Positions 16,110 through 24,629 of a stretch of 64,000 nucleotides of DNA are shown here, in pieces. A program made the position numbers and the translations under genes. The notes under the pieces are model-generated. The model saw only the letters and a list, made by a program, of their open reading frames with translations, made no database searches and was not told the origin of the DNA. The stretch comes from Haloplanus vescus. Lineage in GTDB: Archaea > Halobacteriota > Halobacteria > Halobacteriales > Haloferacaceae. Numbering within the stretch: the first letter of the stretch is position 1; each line of letters starts with the position of its first letter. Location: contig NZ_FNQT01000001.1 in assembly GCF_900107665.1 (NCBI RefSeq), forward strand, positions 45,742-109,741. Reading direction: 5' to 3'.

Positions 16110-17183
16110 TCAGGGCACCTGCATCGTCACGTCGGGCATCCCGCCGAGGAGTCCGCCGAATGCCGTCTCGTACCCCTCGTGTCGGGCGGTCTGTGGCTGG
16201 ACGTCGACCGAGAGCGTGAGACCATCCCCAGTCGCCACGTCGTCGACGACGGCGCCGTAGTGGTAGCCGAGCGTCGGGTCGAGCGTCCGCGCCAACTCCC
16301 CTTCGAAGACCGTCTCGTCGTCGCGACTCAACCGCCCAGACAACCCCATCGCCGGAATCACCATCCGGTTGTATCGCGTCCGCGCGGAGACGGCGAGATA
16401 CGGACCTTCGCCGTCGACGCCCTCGGGCGGCGAGTCGAGGACTGTCGCCACCAATCGGGCGTCGTTGCTCATTGTCTCTCCGAGCGACCGGCCGGGAAGT
16501 GCGTCGGGCGCGGGCGCCGTCGCGTCCGGGAGGGCGTCCATCTCCATGGGTTCGACCGCGCCGGACGTGCCCGCTCGCTCGTCGACTTGCTGGAACGAGA
16601 TGTCGTTTTTCGCCGCCTCGCTGTACTCGAAGGGGAACTCGACGGTCTGAGGGTCGGTAAAGCGGTCGGCGAACGCGCCCGTCTTCCGCGTCGCTACCGC
16701 GCCCACGCTTACGCGGACAGTGTACGTGCCGTCGCCGTCGAGGCCGAAGTTCGCTCCGTAGTGAAAGCCCATGGGCTGTGAGAGCATCGGATAGATGGTT
16801 TCCTGTGAGACTAGACTCCCGTCCTGCACGATTTCGAGCGACAGCCCCGTCTCGGGCAGGACCATCCCCGTCTCGGGGTCCCAGACGCTCGCCATCAGGT
16901 GAACCGCGTCGTCGCGGTCGATTTCGGTCAAGGAGACGCTGTCGCCGTTGACGTTCCAGAACCGGTGCGGGTAGCTGTAGAACAGGCCGACGGCGTAGTC
17001 GCCGCTCGTCTGCGTCCCGACGGCGGACATCCCCTCGACGTGGCTGGGGTAGTACACGCCGTCCGGCCGGTCCTCCAGCACTGGCGGCACGCCGGCCGTG
17101 CGCGTCTCGACCAGGCCGGCACACCCCGACAGGGACACCCCGGCGAGGGCGAGCGTCCCGCCCAACAGTTCGCGGCGGTTCAT
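16110..17183 (-). CDS. P19/Tp34-like iron-transport lipoprotein (DUF7350)
   Basis: The 357-residue protein has a Tat signal (MNRRELLGGTLALAG) with lipobox LSGC at residues 18-21. The central segments QPMGFHYGANFGLDGDGTYTV and the later LGYHYGAVVDDV resemble the Fe2+/Cu2+-binding P19-type iron transport proteins, with His and Met as likely metal ligands. Two copies of the HYGA motif suggest a duplicated metal-binding domain. It is the middle gene of a same-strand run: DyP-like protein, this protein, archaeosortase. No permease gene is next to it. Confidence 0.7.
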   Translation of the reverse strand: MNRRELLGGTLALAGVSLSGCAGLVETRTAGVPPVLEDRPDGVYYPSHVEGMSAVGTQTSGDYAVGLFYSYPHRFWNVNGDSVSLTEIDRDDAVHLMASVWDPETGMVLPETGLSLEIVQDGSLVSQETIYPMLSQPMGFHYGANFGLDGDGTYTVRVSVGAVATRKTGAFADRFTDPQTVEFPFEYSEAAKNDISFQQVDERAGTSGAVEPMEMDALPDATAPAPDALPGRSLGETMSNDARLVATVLDSPPEGVDGEGPYLAVSARTRYNRMVIPAMGLSGRLSRDDETVFEGELARTLDPTLGYHYGAVVDDVATGDGLTLSVDVQPQTARHEGYETAFGGLLGGMPDVTMQVP

Positions 17184-17238
17184 GGTCCTCCTCGGGGGTC
17201 GGCGCTCAAACCCATTCTGGTCCGCGCGTCGAAGACGC

Positions 17239-18525
17239 TCATTCGGGGCGCGGCGTCGGGAAGACGCGGTGGCGACGCGGCGGCACGAGGAAGTATCCGC
17301 GGCGACGGACGAAGATGTATTCGAGGATGCCGTTGTTGACGCGTTGGCGCACGGCGGGGGTCTGTTCGGTCACGTCCGTCCCGTTCATCGCGCGGCGGAC
17401 GGACTCGAACGCCGAGACGCGCCGCTGGAGCGACGGGAAGTGGAGGCTCGCCACCTGCTGGTCCGAGCCGATGTCGTCGGTCGATTCGAAGTGGCGGCGG
17501 AGCAAGCGCACGTCTCCGTCGTCGTCGCGGTTCGCCCGCGCGGCCTTCTGGGCGTGGCCCACGCGGCCGTACTCCGCGGCGTGGTCGGCGATGTCGTCCA
17601 CGAAGCGGTCTATTTGGCTGTCGTCGCCGAGGTTGTCGCCGACCCCCTCGACCAACCCCTCGGCCGCGTGGCCGGGGCTGAACATCTCCATCACGCGCTC
17701 TTCCTGAGTCTGCTCGTCGTACCAGTCGTCGAGTCGCTGTCGGAGGTTGGCGATGACCTTCGTCGTCCCGCCGGCGAACGGTCCCGATTCGAGCGTGACG
17801 TAGTCCTCGGTCGCCTGATTCCGTCGAAACCCGGCTTCGAAGCCCATGAACAGCGGCGACGCCTCGGGGACGGGTCGGGACTCGGGAATCCCCTCCGCGT
17901 CCTGATGCTGCGCGGGGAGGCCGGCGCCGACGAAGCCAGTCCGCCGGGAGTCGACGCGCAGGGCGTCGGTCAGTGGCGGTATCGAGACGCCGTTGGCCGT
18001 CTCACGCTCGCCCCGCAGCGCGCGGTCCGCTTCGAGGAGCGCGTCGGAGCGGTCGCTCGCGAGGTGGAGCACCGCGTCCTGTCGGTCGAAGGTGGGCGAT
18101 TCGAACGGCGAGAGCGCGGTCGGTTCGGGGAGGTCGATATCCTCGGGCAGGGCGTCCTCGAAGCGGTCGAAGTACGCGGGCGAGTAGGCAATCGAGTGGA
18201 GCAGGCCCTCGTGGCTCCAAGCGTACGCGCTGTCGAGGGCGTCGAGCGTCGCGGCGAGTGCGTCCCGGTCCGTCGCCGACGGCGGTCCGTCGCCGTCGAG
18301 CGTCAGATACAGCAGAATCTGGTGCCGGGGGAGTTGGGTGTTGCCGTGGTCGTCGTGGCGGACGTGCGCTCGCCACGCGTGCTGGCGCGCCGGCTTGGCG
18401 TCGGGGTCGCCCGTCGGAACCGGCTCGGACGACTCGCGGTCGAGACACGCGCTGAGCGCGCTCGCGCTTCCGAGCGCGACGGCGGTCCGGAGCGCTTCGC
18501 GGCGGGACACGTCTGGCAGTCGCAT
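17239..18525 (-). CDS. Tat-exported Dyp-type peroxidase-like protein (DUF7405)
   Basis: The 428-residue protein has a Tat signal (SRREALRTAVALG) and LSAC lipobox near residue 27. The mature domain has the DyP-like order: a first ferredoxin-like half (QILLYLTLDGDG to VLHLASDRSDALLEAD), a TGFVGAGLPAQHQD segment where DyP enzymes carry their GxxDG motif, then LFMGFEAGF and FAGGTTKVIANLRQRLDDWY. The exact GxxDG motif is not present, so activity is uncertain. Next to a P19-type iron protein it recalls the EfeB peroxidase of the EfeUOB iron uptake system. Confidence 0.68.
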   Translation of the reverse strand: MRLPDVSRREALRTAVALGSASALSACLDRESSEPVPTGDPDAKPARQHAWRAHVRHDDHGNTQLPRHQILLYLTLDGDGPPSATDRDALAATLDALDSAYAWSHEGLLHSIAYSPAYFDRFEDALPEDIDLPEPTALSPFESPTFDRQDAVLHLASDRSDALLEADRALRGERETANGVSIPPLTDALRVDSRRTGFVGAGLPAQHQDAEGIPESRPVPEASPLFMGFEAGFRRNQATEDYVTLESGPFAGGTTKVIANLRQRLDDWYDEQTQEERVMEMFSPGHAAEGLVEGVGDNLGDDSQIDRFVDDIADHAAEYGRVGHAQKAARANRDDDGDVRLLRRHFESTDDIGSDQQVASLHFPSLQRRVSAFESVRRAMNGTDVTEQTPAVRQRVNNGILEYIFVRRRGYFLVPPRRHRVFPTPRPE

Positions 18526-18577
18526 TCACCGGATGTCGGGCGCGCGCGCCAAAGCGGATTGTGGTTCGGTTCTCGAA

Positions 18578-19090
18578 TCACTCGCTCACGAGGTTGTCGA
18601 CCAAGCGTGTGAAGCGGTCGAGCAACCGGTCCGGTACCGACGGTTCGACGAGTCGAAGCAACGCCGCCGTCTCCTCGGGCGCCGCGAGCGCGAGCGTCAC
18701 CCGCCCGCGCTCGTCGCGGCGCTTTTCGACCAGCGCCTGTTCGTGCAGGTGGCCGACGTGCCACTCCAGCGTGCTCCGGGCAATATCGAGGGCGTCGGCC
18801 ACCGCGGTGGGGGAACTCGGCCCCGATTCGACGAGGTAGAGTACCACGTCCCGAGCCGTCTCCCGGCGGACCACGGCCACGGCGGTTCGCTCCCACTCGT
18901 CGTACTCCGGCGTGTAGTAGTGGGTGCGGCCGTACAGCGACTCCGCGACGACCCGGTCTGCCCGGCGGAGCTCGCCGAGGTGGTACTGGAGCTGTCCAGT
19001 CGCCAAGTCGAGTTCGCGGCCGAGTTCGTTGAAGTGGACTCCGGGGTGGGTGTCGACGTGGCTGACGATTCTGTCGCGATGGTGGCTCAC
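18578..19090 (-). CDS. Two-domain winged-helix transcription regulator
   Basis: The 170-residue protein has two consecutive winged-helix domains: residues 1-75 (RDRIVSHVDTHPGVHFNELGREL; LATGQLQYHLGELRRA) and 76-150 (ARDVVLYLVESGPSSPTAV; ARSTLEWHVGHLHEQ). It starts with GTG inside the stop of the upstream membrane gene (GTGA overlap), so the two are translationally coupled. Pairing with a small membrane protein suggests that the regulator responds to a membrane signal. It lies convergent to nothing; the DyP-like gene follows on the same strand. Confidence 0.82.
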   Translation of the reverse strand: MSHHRDRIVSHVDTHPGVHFNELGRELDLATGQLQYHLGELRRADRVVAESLYGRTHYYTPEYDEWERTAVAVVRRETARDVVLYLVESGPSSPTAVADALDIARSTLEWHVGHLHEQALVEKRRDERGRVTLALAAPEETAALLRLVEPSVPDRLLDRFTRLVDNLVSE

Positions 19091-19404
19091 GACGCCGACA
19101 CCTCGCGTCGGACCGTCCGCGCGTAGTACACCGCCGCGACGACTAGCGCGACCATCACCACGTCGAGGCCGTGTTCGAGCAGGTGGTGTTGCGTGGGGGT
19201 GAGGACGCCGACGAGACTGAAGCCGACGACTGCCGACCGGCCGAGGAGCGCCGCGAACGCGGCCACGATGAGGAGGTAGGGGCGCGAGCGCCGGCGGACG
19301 AAGGCGGCGATGGCCAGTCCGAGCAGTATCGACGTTCCGAGTCCGGCGACGCTCACGACGACGAGTACGCCCGGAGAGACGGCGGCGTGGAGCGCGACGA
19401 CCAT
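19087..19404 (-). CDS. DUF7471-type small membrane protein
   Basis: The 105-residue protein has three transmembrane helices (about 10-32, 42-62 and 78-98) and a short basic C-terminus RTVRREVSAS. The start at 19,404 gives MVVALHAAVSPG; the frame extends 24 bases further without benefit. It overlaps the downstream winged-helix gene by 4 bases. The pairing matches what I recall of haloarchaeal DUF7471 genes. It is probably a membrane partner of that regulator. Confidence 0.7.
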   Translation of the reverse strand: MVVALHAAVSPGVLVVVSVAGLGTSILLGLAIAAFVRRRSRPYLLIVAAFAALLGRSAVVGFSLVGVLTPTQHHLLEHGLDVVMVALVVAAVYYARTVRREVSAS

Positions 19405-19560
19405 AGCGGCCGTTCGGCACGCGCCCACCTCAACGCTTGCATCCGGGGCTACTCGGCGGTAGTGTCGGGAGAAGTTGTGCGTGGGTGATGTCCTGGATAG
19501 GCATCACCTGCATCGCGCGGCGGTGTGCCGCGAGTGACGGGTGTGGCCCGTCTGTGCGAT
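19405..19560. other. Region downstream of tRNA-Leu with two short hairpins
   Basis: Inverted repeats GGTGATG/CATCACC near 19,484-19,507 and CGCGGC/GCCGCG near 19,516-19,532 are visible. No coding potential is seen. They may be processing or termination structures for the minus-strand tRNA, or the divergent leader of the DUF7471 gene. Confidence 0.4.
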
Positions 19561-19644
19561 GCGTGGGACCGGATTTGAACCGGCGGACCTCTACAGGACA
19601 GCGCCCTCAACGCTGCGCCGTTGGCCTAGCTTGGCTACCCACGC
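19561..19644 (-). tRNA. tRNA-Leu (anticodon GAG)
   Basis: The 84-nt transcript begins GCGTGGG and ends CCCACGC, a perfect 7-bp acceptor stem. The anticodon stem CAGCG/CGCTG encloses the loop TTGAGGG, so the anticodon is GAG. The long variable arm (class II, as in leucine tRNA) and the T-arm GCCGGTTCAAATCCGGT are present. The 3' CCA is not encoded. A TATA-like TTCAAATACC lies about 45 bases upstream (near 19,683-19,693). Confidence 0.95.
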
Positions 19645-19799
19645 TCGCATGGGTTCTGTCGTACGCATCTATTCGTTGACCGGGGTATTTGAAATGGCTT
19701 TCCTTTTGCCTGCCGTCGGTCACGCGACCGACACCTTTGCCGCGGGGCGACGACCGCCGACTCGTCGCCGTTTTGTGGGTCGCCCCCCGAGAACGACGC

Positions 19800-20354
19800 A
19801 TGAATGCACGCGACCGCGTCCCCGAACTCACCGCCGTCCTCTCGATTGCGTCGCTGGCGCTGGTGTTCGGCGCCGTTCTCGGTGCCGTTCCGCGCGCGGT
19901 CATCCCTCACGCGCCGGCCGGCGTCGTCGCCGCGATTCCGCACGTCAACGCCGTCGTCAGCACCGTCGCCATCGGCACCATCGCCAGCGGCGTCGCCTTC
20001 GCTCGTCGCGGGGAGTTCGGCCGGCACCGCGCCGCAATGGTGCTCTCGGCCGTACTGTTCGCGCTCTTCCTCGTCCTCTATCTCTACAAAGTCGTCCTCG
20101 AGGGCCCGGCGACGTTCCCGGGACCGGACGCCGTCTATCGGCAGGTGTATCTCCCCATCCTCGCAATCCACATCCTCCTCGCCGTCGTCTGTATCCCGCT
20201 TTTGTACTACGTCCTGCTGTTGGCGACCACCCGTCCGGTTGGTGCGTTACGAGACACCGCCCACGCCCGCGTGGGCCGCGTCGCCGCGAGTCTGTGGCTC
20301 GTCTCCTTCTTCCTCGGTGACGTCGTCTACGCGCTGCTGTACCTGCTGTACTAG
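19800..20354 (+). CDS. DUF420 family membrane protein
   Basis: The 184-residue protein has five or six membrane helices. The HVNAVVSTVAIGTI and LYLYKVVLEGP segments and the His residues (near 36, 48 and 123) fit DUF420, a family often linked to cytochrome oxidase assembly. No respiratory gene adjoins it here. It sits between the tRNA-Leu and the DUF7521/HTH pair, and shares a CTAG stop tetranucleotide (20,351-20,354) with the convergent DUF7521 gene. Confidence 0.8.
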   Translation: MNARDRVPELTAVLSIASLALVFGAVLGAVPRAVIPHAPAGVVAAIPHVNAVVSTVAIGTIASGVAFARRGEFGRHRAAMVLSAVLFALFLVLYLYKVVLEGPATFPGPDAVYRQVYLPILAIHILLAVVCIPLLYYVLLLATTRPVGALRDTAHARVGRVAASLWLVSFFLGDVVYALLYLLY

Positions 20355-20626
20355 TCCACGTACAGCGAGTAGACGATGACCGCGAAGCCGAGGAAGGTGA
20401 GCGTGCTCTCGATGACGACGGAGTGTGCGAGTTCGAGCGACGTGAACTGGTGGCCGACGCCCGCGAGGAGCGCCCCCACCGTCACGAGAGAGAAGCCGAT
20501 GGCGAGCGCTCGGAGCGCCTCGGCCCCGGTTCGCCGGTAGGCTTTCAGCGAGAAGTACGTGATTAGCCCGCCCAGGAGGAGCGTCCCCGTCTTGACGCCC
20601 GCGAGGATGATATCGAGGTGGCTCAC
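20351..20626 (-). CDS. DUF7521-type small membrane protein
   Basis: The 91-residue protein has three transmembrane helices (about 5-25, 37-57 and 65-88), beginning SHLDIILAGVKTGTLLLGG. The start is GTG at 20,626, overlapping the stop of the upstream HTH gene (GTGA), so the pair is translationally coupled. The arrangement of an HTH protein followed by this membrane protein is what I recall for DUF7521. Function unknown. Confidence 0.75.
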   Translation of the reverse strand: MSHLDIILAGVKTGTLLLGGLITYFSLKAYRRTGAEALRALAIGFSLVTVGALLAGVGHQFTSLELAHSVVIESTLTFLGFAVIVYSLYVD

Positions 20627-21000
20627 GTCTCCTCTCGCACCTCCGACCACAGGGACGCGAGTCGTTCGTCCGCACTCTGTGCCGGCCGCGCGACGGAGAT
20701 TTCGAGGGTCCGGTCCTCGTCCAGCCCGATTTCGACCGCTTCGAAATCGATTCGATACCGCGTCGTGTGGTGGCCGTCAGCCCGGATTTCCGTGCTCTCC
20801 GCGAGCAGCGACGCCTCCGTCAGCAGGTCGAGTTTTCGATACGTCGTCGACATGGGGATATCACACACGTCCGAGATTTCGTTCGCCGTCATCGGTTCGT
20901 CGAGGTGCTTGACGATGGTCCGGCAGTCGGCGTCGTCGAGTGCGTCGAGGACCGACTGCAAAGCGGGAGTCTCCGCGCCCGACTGCGGATCGCGCACCAT
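20623..21000 (-). CDS. ArsR-like winged-helix regulator paired with DUF7521
   Basis: The 125-residue protein has a winged-helix domain at residues 10-85: ALQSVLDALDDADCRTIVKHL, then the recognition segment ANEISDVCDIPMSTTYRKLDLL. A C-terminal helical part (IEIGLDEDRTLEI-like, here VEIGLDEDRTLEI) follows. A TATA-like AGTATAAGTG near 21,026-21,035 gives a short leader. With its coupled membrane partner it probably forms a one-component sensing module. Its ligand is unknown. Confidence 0.8.
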   Translation of the reverse strand: MVRDPQSGAETPALQSVLDALDDADCRTIVKHLDEPMTANEISDVCDIPMSTTYRKLDLLTEASLLAESTEIRADGHHTTRYRIDFEAVEIGLDEDRTLEISVARPAQSADERLASLWSEVREET

Positions 21001-21097
21001 GCTCTTCTCTCACCATGGCAGTCACTTATACTGTCGGACCCCGCCGAACATGTTCGCGTACAACCTTTCGTAGTATCAATGCGTATCAATAGTTGTC

Positions 21098-21502
21098 ATG
21101 AGCACGACCACCGATTCCGAGAGTACGGCGAAACAAGAGACGACGACGGTCCACCTCCGCGCGACGGGCCACGTCCGCGACGCGATGGAACAGTCCCATC
21201 AGGTGTACACCTTCGAGGGTGACACGCTCCGTGACCTGTTGGAGCAGTTCTTCGACGAGCGACCGGACCTCGCGGACATGCTCATCGCCGAGACGGAGGC
21301 GGAGGCGTCCACGGACGGGTGGGCGGTCCCGCCCGAGAACCTCCCCGGAACGTGGCACAAGAATCCCGAGGGCGAACAGACCCGGCCGTTCGCGCGCGTC
21401 CTCGTCAACGGGAAGTTCAACGAAGTGCTCGACGGCTTCGACACGAAACTCGAAGACGACGACCGCGTGAGCTTCGTCTACCCGTTCATCTTCTGTTGCT
21501 GA
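21098..21502 (+). CDS. MoaD/ThiS-like beta-grasp protein lacking C-terminal diglycine
   Basis: The 134-residue protein has a MoaD/ThiS-like fold pattern: the strand TTVHLRATGHVRDAM, YTFEGDTLRDLLEQFFDERPDL, FARVLVNGKFNEVLDGFDTKLEDDDRVSFVYPF. Sulfur carriers and archaeal SAMPs end in Gly-Gly; this one ends IFCC. It therefore cannot be adenylated at a diglycine tail in the usual way. Length exceeds classical MoaD (about 80-90) by an N-terminal extension. Two direct GTATCAAT repeats (21,073-21,080 and 21,083-21,090) lie just before the start. Confidence 0.7.
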   Translation: MSTTTDSESTAKQETTTVHLRATGHVRDAMEQSHQVYTFEGDTLRDLLEQFFDERPDLADMLIAETEAEASTDGWAVPPENLPGTWHKNPEGEQTRPFARVLVNGKFNEVLDGFDTKLEDDDRVSFVYPFIFCC

Positions 21503-21575
21503 CGAGCGGTCGTCGCCCGCCGTTCGACGCGGCGACAGCGGACGGTATATAGTCGCGGCGGCCGAGCGTTGCGAC

Positions 21576-22202
21576 ATGCCAACGGCGACGCTCGCGGTCA
21601 CGCTTCCGGCCGACATCTGGATTGCCGACCTCTCGACACGCTTTCCCGACGCTACCTTTCGCGTCCTCGCGGCGCTTCCGGACGACGACAACACCGGCGT
21701 CGGACTCGTCGAAATCACTGCCGACGACGTCGGGACGGTGCTCTCGCGGCTGAACGACACCGACGGCGTCCGAGTCTTCGAAACCCTCTATCGAGGTGAG
21801 GACCGAGCGCTCGTCCAGTTCGAGACGGATGATCCGCTGCTTCTCATGTCGGTTCGCAACTCGCGCGCTCCCTTCGAGCCACCGGTGACCATCGCCGACG
21901 GGATGGCCAACCTCGAGATTACGGCCCCCCGCGACCGACTGTCGTCGCTCGCCGACCAGTTCCGGGCGCTCGGCCTCGAGTTCGATGTTCAGTCCGTCCG
22001 GACGACTATCGACTCCGAGTCGGTCGTGAGTGACGAACAGCGACGGCTGGTAGAGACGGCCGTCCAAAAGGGGTATTACGACGTTCCGCGGACCTGCACG
22101 CTGACGGAGCTCGCCGACCACCTCGATATCGCCAAATCGACGGCGAGCGAACGACTCCACCGAGTCGAGAGCGCGATTATCCGCGCTTTCGTCGAGGACT
22201 AG
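21576..22202 (+). CDS. Bat-like HTH_10 transcription regulator
   Basis: The 208-residue protein has an N-terminal sensor-type alpha-beta region (residues 1-145) and a C-terminal HTH_10 domain (about 150-205). That domain starts VVSDEQRRLVETAVQKGYYDVPRTCTL and has the recognition part IAKSTASERLHRVES, as in bacterioopsin activator Bat. A TATA-like GGTATATAG (21,544-21,552) lies about 28 nt before the ATG, so the mRNA is leaderless. It shares CTAG (22,199-22,202) with the convergent halocyanin gene. Targets unknown. Confidence 0.85.
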   Translation: MPTATLAVTLPADIWIADLSTRFPDATFRVLAALPDDDNTGVGLVEITADDVGTVLSRLNDTDGVRVFETLYRGEDRALVQFETDDPLLLMSVRNSRAPFEPPVTIADGMANLEITAPRDRLSSLADQFRALGLEFDVQSVRTTIDSESVVSDEQRRLVETAVQKGYYDVPRTCTLTELADHLDIAKSTASERLHRVESAIIRAFVED

Positions 22203-22933
22203 TCCTCGTGGGAGTGGCCGCCGTGGCTCGCGCCGTCTTCGGGTGGACGCCCGCCCGCATCGCGGAGCATCAGTATGAGCCCGAAGACGATGGGCGAGAG
22301 GAAGGCTGCGACGAGCGATCCGCCGATCATCAGGGACATGTTGAAGCCGTTCTGATCCATGCCGCTCCCGCCGCCACCGCTGCCGCCCTCACCGCCGCTT
22401 CCGCCGCTTCCGCCGCTCCCGCCACCGCCGCCACCACCGCTGACGACTTCGGCGCCGGACGGGACGTTGTCGCCGACGACGACGACGCCTTTCATGCCCA
22501 GTGACTGGTGGGGCTGGCAGTAGTATTTCGAGACACCACCGGACTCGAAGGTGTGGCTGAACGTGTGGCCCTCCTCTTGGACCAGTTCGCTGGAGTAGTC
22601 GCCGCCGGACTCCGCGGCGACGTTGTGGACGCCGCCGTTACCCGTCCATTCCCAGACGACTGTCGTTCCGGGGTCGACCTGAATCGCCGCGGGGCCGAAC
22701 CCGTACGCGGCGCCGTTCGCCTGGACGCCGACGTCGACGGTCACTTCGCCGCTGCCAGTCATGTCGTGGACGCCGTCGTAGTTGCCCACGTCACTCATCC
22801 AGCCACCGAACGGACCGGACTGTGCTGCTGCGGTTCCAGTCACGCCTGCACCGACGAGTCCGGCTCCGACGGTGCCGGCACCCGCCCGTAGCAGCCCTCG
22901 CCGTCCCAGCCGAGCGTCGCGTTCCTCGCTCAT
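22199..22933 (-). CDS. Halocyanin-type blue copper protein with membrane anchor
   Basis: The 244-residue protein is an exported electron carrier. The Tat signal is at residues 8-38 (RRGLLRAGAG). The plastocyanin-like domain (about 60-165) has type I copper ligands visible as His in GGVHNVAAE and Cys, His and Met in YYCQPHQSLGM. A Gly/Ser-rich linker (about 170-197) leads to a C-terminal transmembrane helix (MSLMIGGSLVAAFLSPIVFG) and a His-rich cytoplasmic tail (HGGHSHED). The protein probably links respiratory complexes. A TATA-like CAATATTTTT near 22,966-22,975 lies upstream. Confidence 0.93.
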   Translation of the reverse strand: MSEERDARLGRRGLLRAGAGTVGAGLVGAGVTGTAAAQSGPFGGWMSDVGNYDGVHDMTGSGEVTVDVGVQANGAAYGFGPAAIQVDPGTTVVWEWTGNGGVHNVAAESGGDYSSELVQEEGHTFSHTFESGGVSKYYCQPHQSLGMKGVVVVGDNVPSGAEVVSGGGGGGGSGGSGGSGGEGGSGGGGSGMDQNGFNMSLMIGGSLVAAFLSPIVFGLILMLRDAGGRPPEDGASHGGHSHED

Positions 22934-23017
22934 GGTCGCTTTCCCGTAGACGGGACCCCTCAAAAATATTGCCGGTTTCGGATTCCGGCTCCGAACCCCC
23001 GATTTTCGACCGGTCGG

Positions 23018-24496
23018 TCAGTCGTCTGCGGGCGCAGATTCGCCGCCGACGGCGGGCCGCGTCACGTCGCGGTCCGTCTGTTCGCCCTCGATGTCGTAGG
23101 GGTACTCGCCGGTCACACAGCCGAGACAGAGGTCACCTTTCGTCCGCCCGAAGACGGACGCGATGGCGTCGATGGAGAGATAGGAGAGGCTGTCGGCGCC
23201 GATTATCTCCCGGATGTCGTCGACGCTCTTGTCCGCGGCGATGAGTTCGTCTCGACTCGCCATGTCGATACCCATGTAGCAGGGGGCGACGATGGGCGGG
23301 GCGCCGATGCGGACGTGGACTTCCTTCGCGCCGGCGTCACGCACCAAGTCGACGAGCTGCGTCGAGGTAGTTCCCCGAACGATGCTGTCGTCGATGATGG
23401 TGACCGTCTTGTCTTCGACGGTGCTCCGAATGGGGTTGAGTTTCAGTCGGACTGCGCGCTCACGTTCGTCCTGTGTCGGCATGATGAACGTCCGCCCGAC
23501 GTAGCGGTTCTTCATCAGGCCCTCCGCGAACTCCACGTCGGCGCCGTCCTCGTTCGCCGCCTCCGCGTATCCCGAGGCGAACGAGCGTCCCGAGTCGGGG
23601 ACGGGCATCACCACGTCCGTCTCGATGCCGCTCTCGTCCCAGAGTTCGCTTCCGAGTTTGCGCCGCGCGTCGTAGACGAGTTCGTCGTCGATGATGGAGT
23701 CCGGGCGAGCGAAGTAGACGTGTTCGAAAAAGCAGTGCGCGGTGTCGTCGCGGTCGACGAGTTGATACGAGTCGAAGCCGCTGCCGTCGGGTTCGAGGAC
23801 GATGAGCTCGCCCGGATTCACGTCGCGGACGAGTTCGCCGTCGAGCGTGTCGATGGCGGCCGACTCCGAGGCGAGGACGTAGCCATCTTCGAGTTTCCCG
23901 ATACAGAGGGGGCGATTCCCTTCGGGGTCGCGCACCCCGAGCACCGACTCGTCGTGCATGATAGTCAGCGCGTACGAGCCGTGAATGCGGCCCATGGTTC
24001 GCTTGACCGCGCGCACCAGGTCCTCTTCGAGGAGGTTGCGCGCCAGGTCGTGGGCGATGACCTCGGTGTCGCCGTTGGAGGTGAAGGCGTGACCCAGTCC
24101 CTCGAGTTCCGACCGAATCTCGCCGGCGTTGACGAGGTTGCCGTTGTGTGCGAGGCCGAGCGACCCGGACTTGAACGAGACGGAGAAGGGCTGGGCGCAA
24201 CTGGCGTTGACGCCGCCCGACGTGGGGTAGCGAACGTGGCCGATGCCCGCCGTCCCGTTCAACTGGTCGAGGTCGTCGGCGTCGAACGCGTCGCCGACGA
24301 GGCCCATCTCGACGTGACTGTGTTGCTGGAAGCCGTCGTGTGTTACGATACCTGCCGACTCCTGTCCCCGATGCTGTAACGCGTACAGAGAGTAATACAG
24401 GGGCCGGGCGGCGTCGCGGTCTGCCAGAGAGACCCCGACGACGCCACACTTCTCGGTCATCCCGTCCGGGGAACGCTGTTCCCGCCCGTGTGCCAT
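23018..24496 (-). CDS. purF: Amidophosphoribosyltransferase
   Basis: The enzyme makes phosphoribosylamine from PRPP and glutamine, the first step of purine synthesis. The 492-residue protein has an N-terminal glutamine amidotransferase class II domain with the nucleophile Cys17 (KCGVVGV), exposed after propeptide removal. The PRTase domain carries VTIIDDSIVRGTTS. C-terminal CLGC (near 466-469) fits the iron-sulfur cluster ligands of B. subtilis-type PurF. A TATA-like CTTTTTACC at 24,519-24,527 lies 27 nt upstream and supports the ATG at 24,496 over 24,460. Purine genes guaB and purF are far apart here. Confidence 0.95.
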   Translation of the reverse strand: MAHGREQRSPDGMTEKCGVVGVSLADRDAARPLYYSLYALQHRGQESAGIVTHDGFQQHSHVEMGLVGDAFDADDLDQLNGTAGIGHVRYPTSGGVNASCAQPFSVSFKSGSLGLAHNGNLVNAGEIRSELEGLGHAFTSNGDTEVIAHDLARNLLEEDLVRAVKRTMGRIHGSYALTIMHDESVLGVRDPEGNRPLCIGKLEDGYVLASESAAIDTLDGELVRDVNPGELIVLEPDGSGFDSYQLVDRDDTAHCFFEHVYFARPDSIIDDELVYDARRKLGSELWDESGIETDVVMPVPDSGRSFASGYAEAANEDGADVEFAEGLMKNRYVGRTFIMPTQDERERAVRLKLNPIRSTVEDKTVTIIDDSIVRGTTSTQLVDLVRDAGAKEVHVRIGAPPIVAPCYMGIDMASRDELIAADKSVDDIREIIGADSLSYLSIDAIASVFGRTKGDLCLGCVTGEYPYDIEGEQTDRDVTRPAVGGESAPADD

Positions 24497-24629
24497 GGGT
24501 GTTGGTTGTGTATCGCGGGGTAAAAAGCCACGCTATTAGGGCTGGCTCGGAGGATTTTGCCGGAAATCGAATCGGTGGTTCAGCCACTCGAACGTCGGAA
24601 GACAGCAGAAAGCGAGAAAGTCCGTTCGA

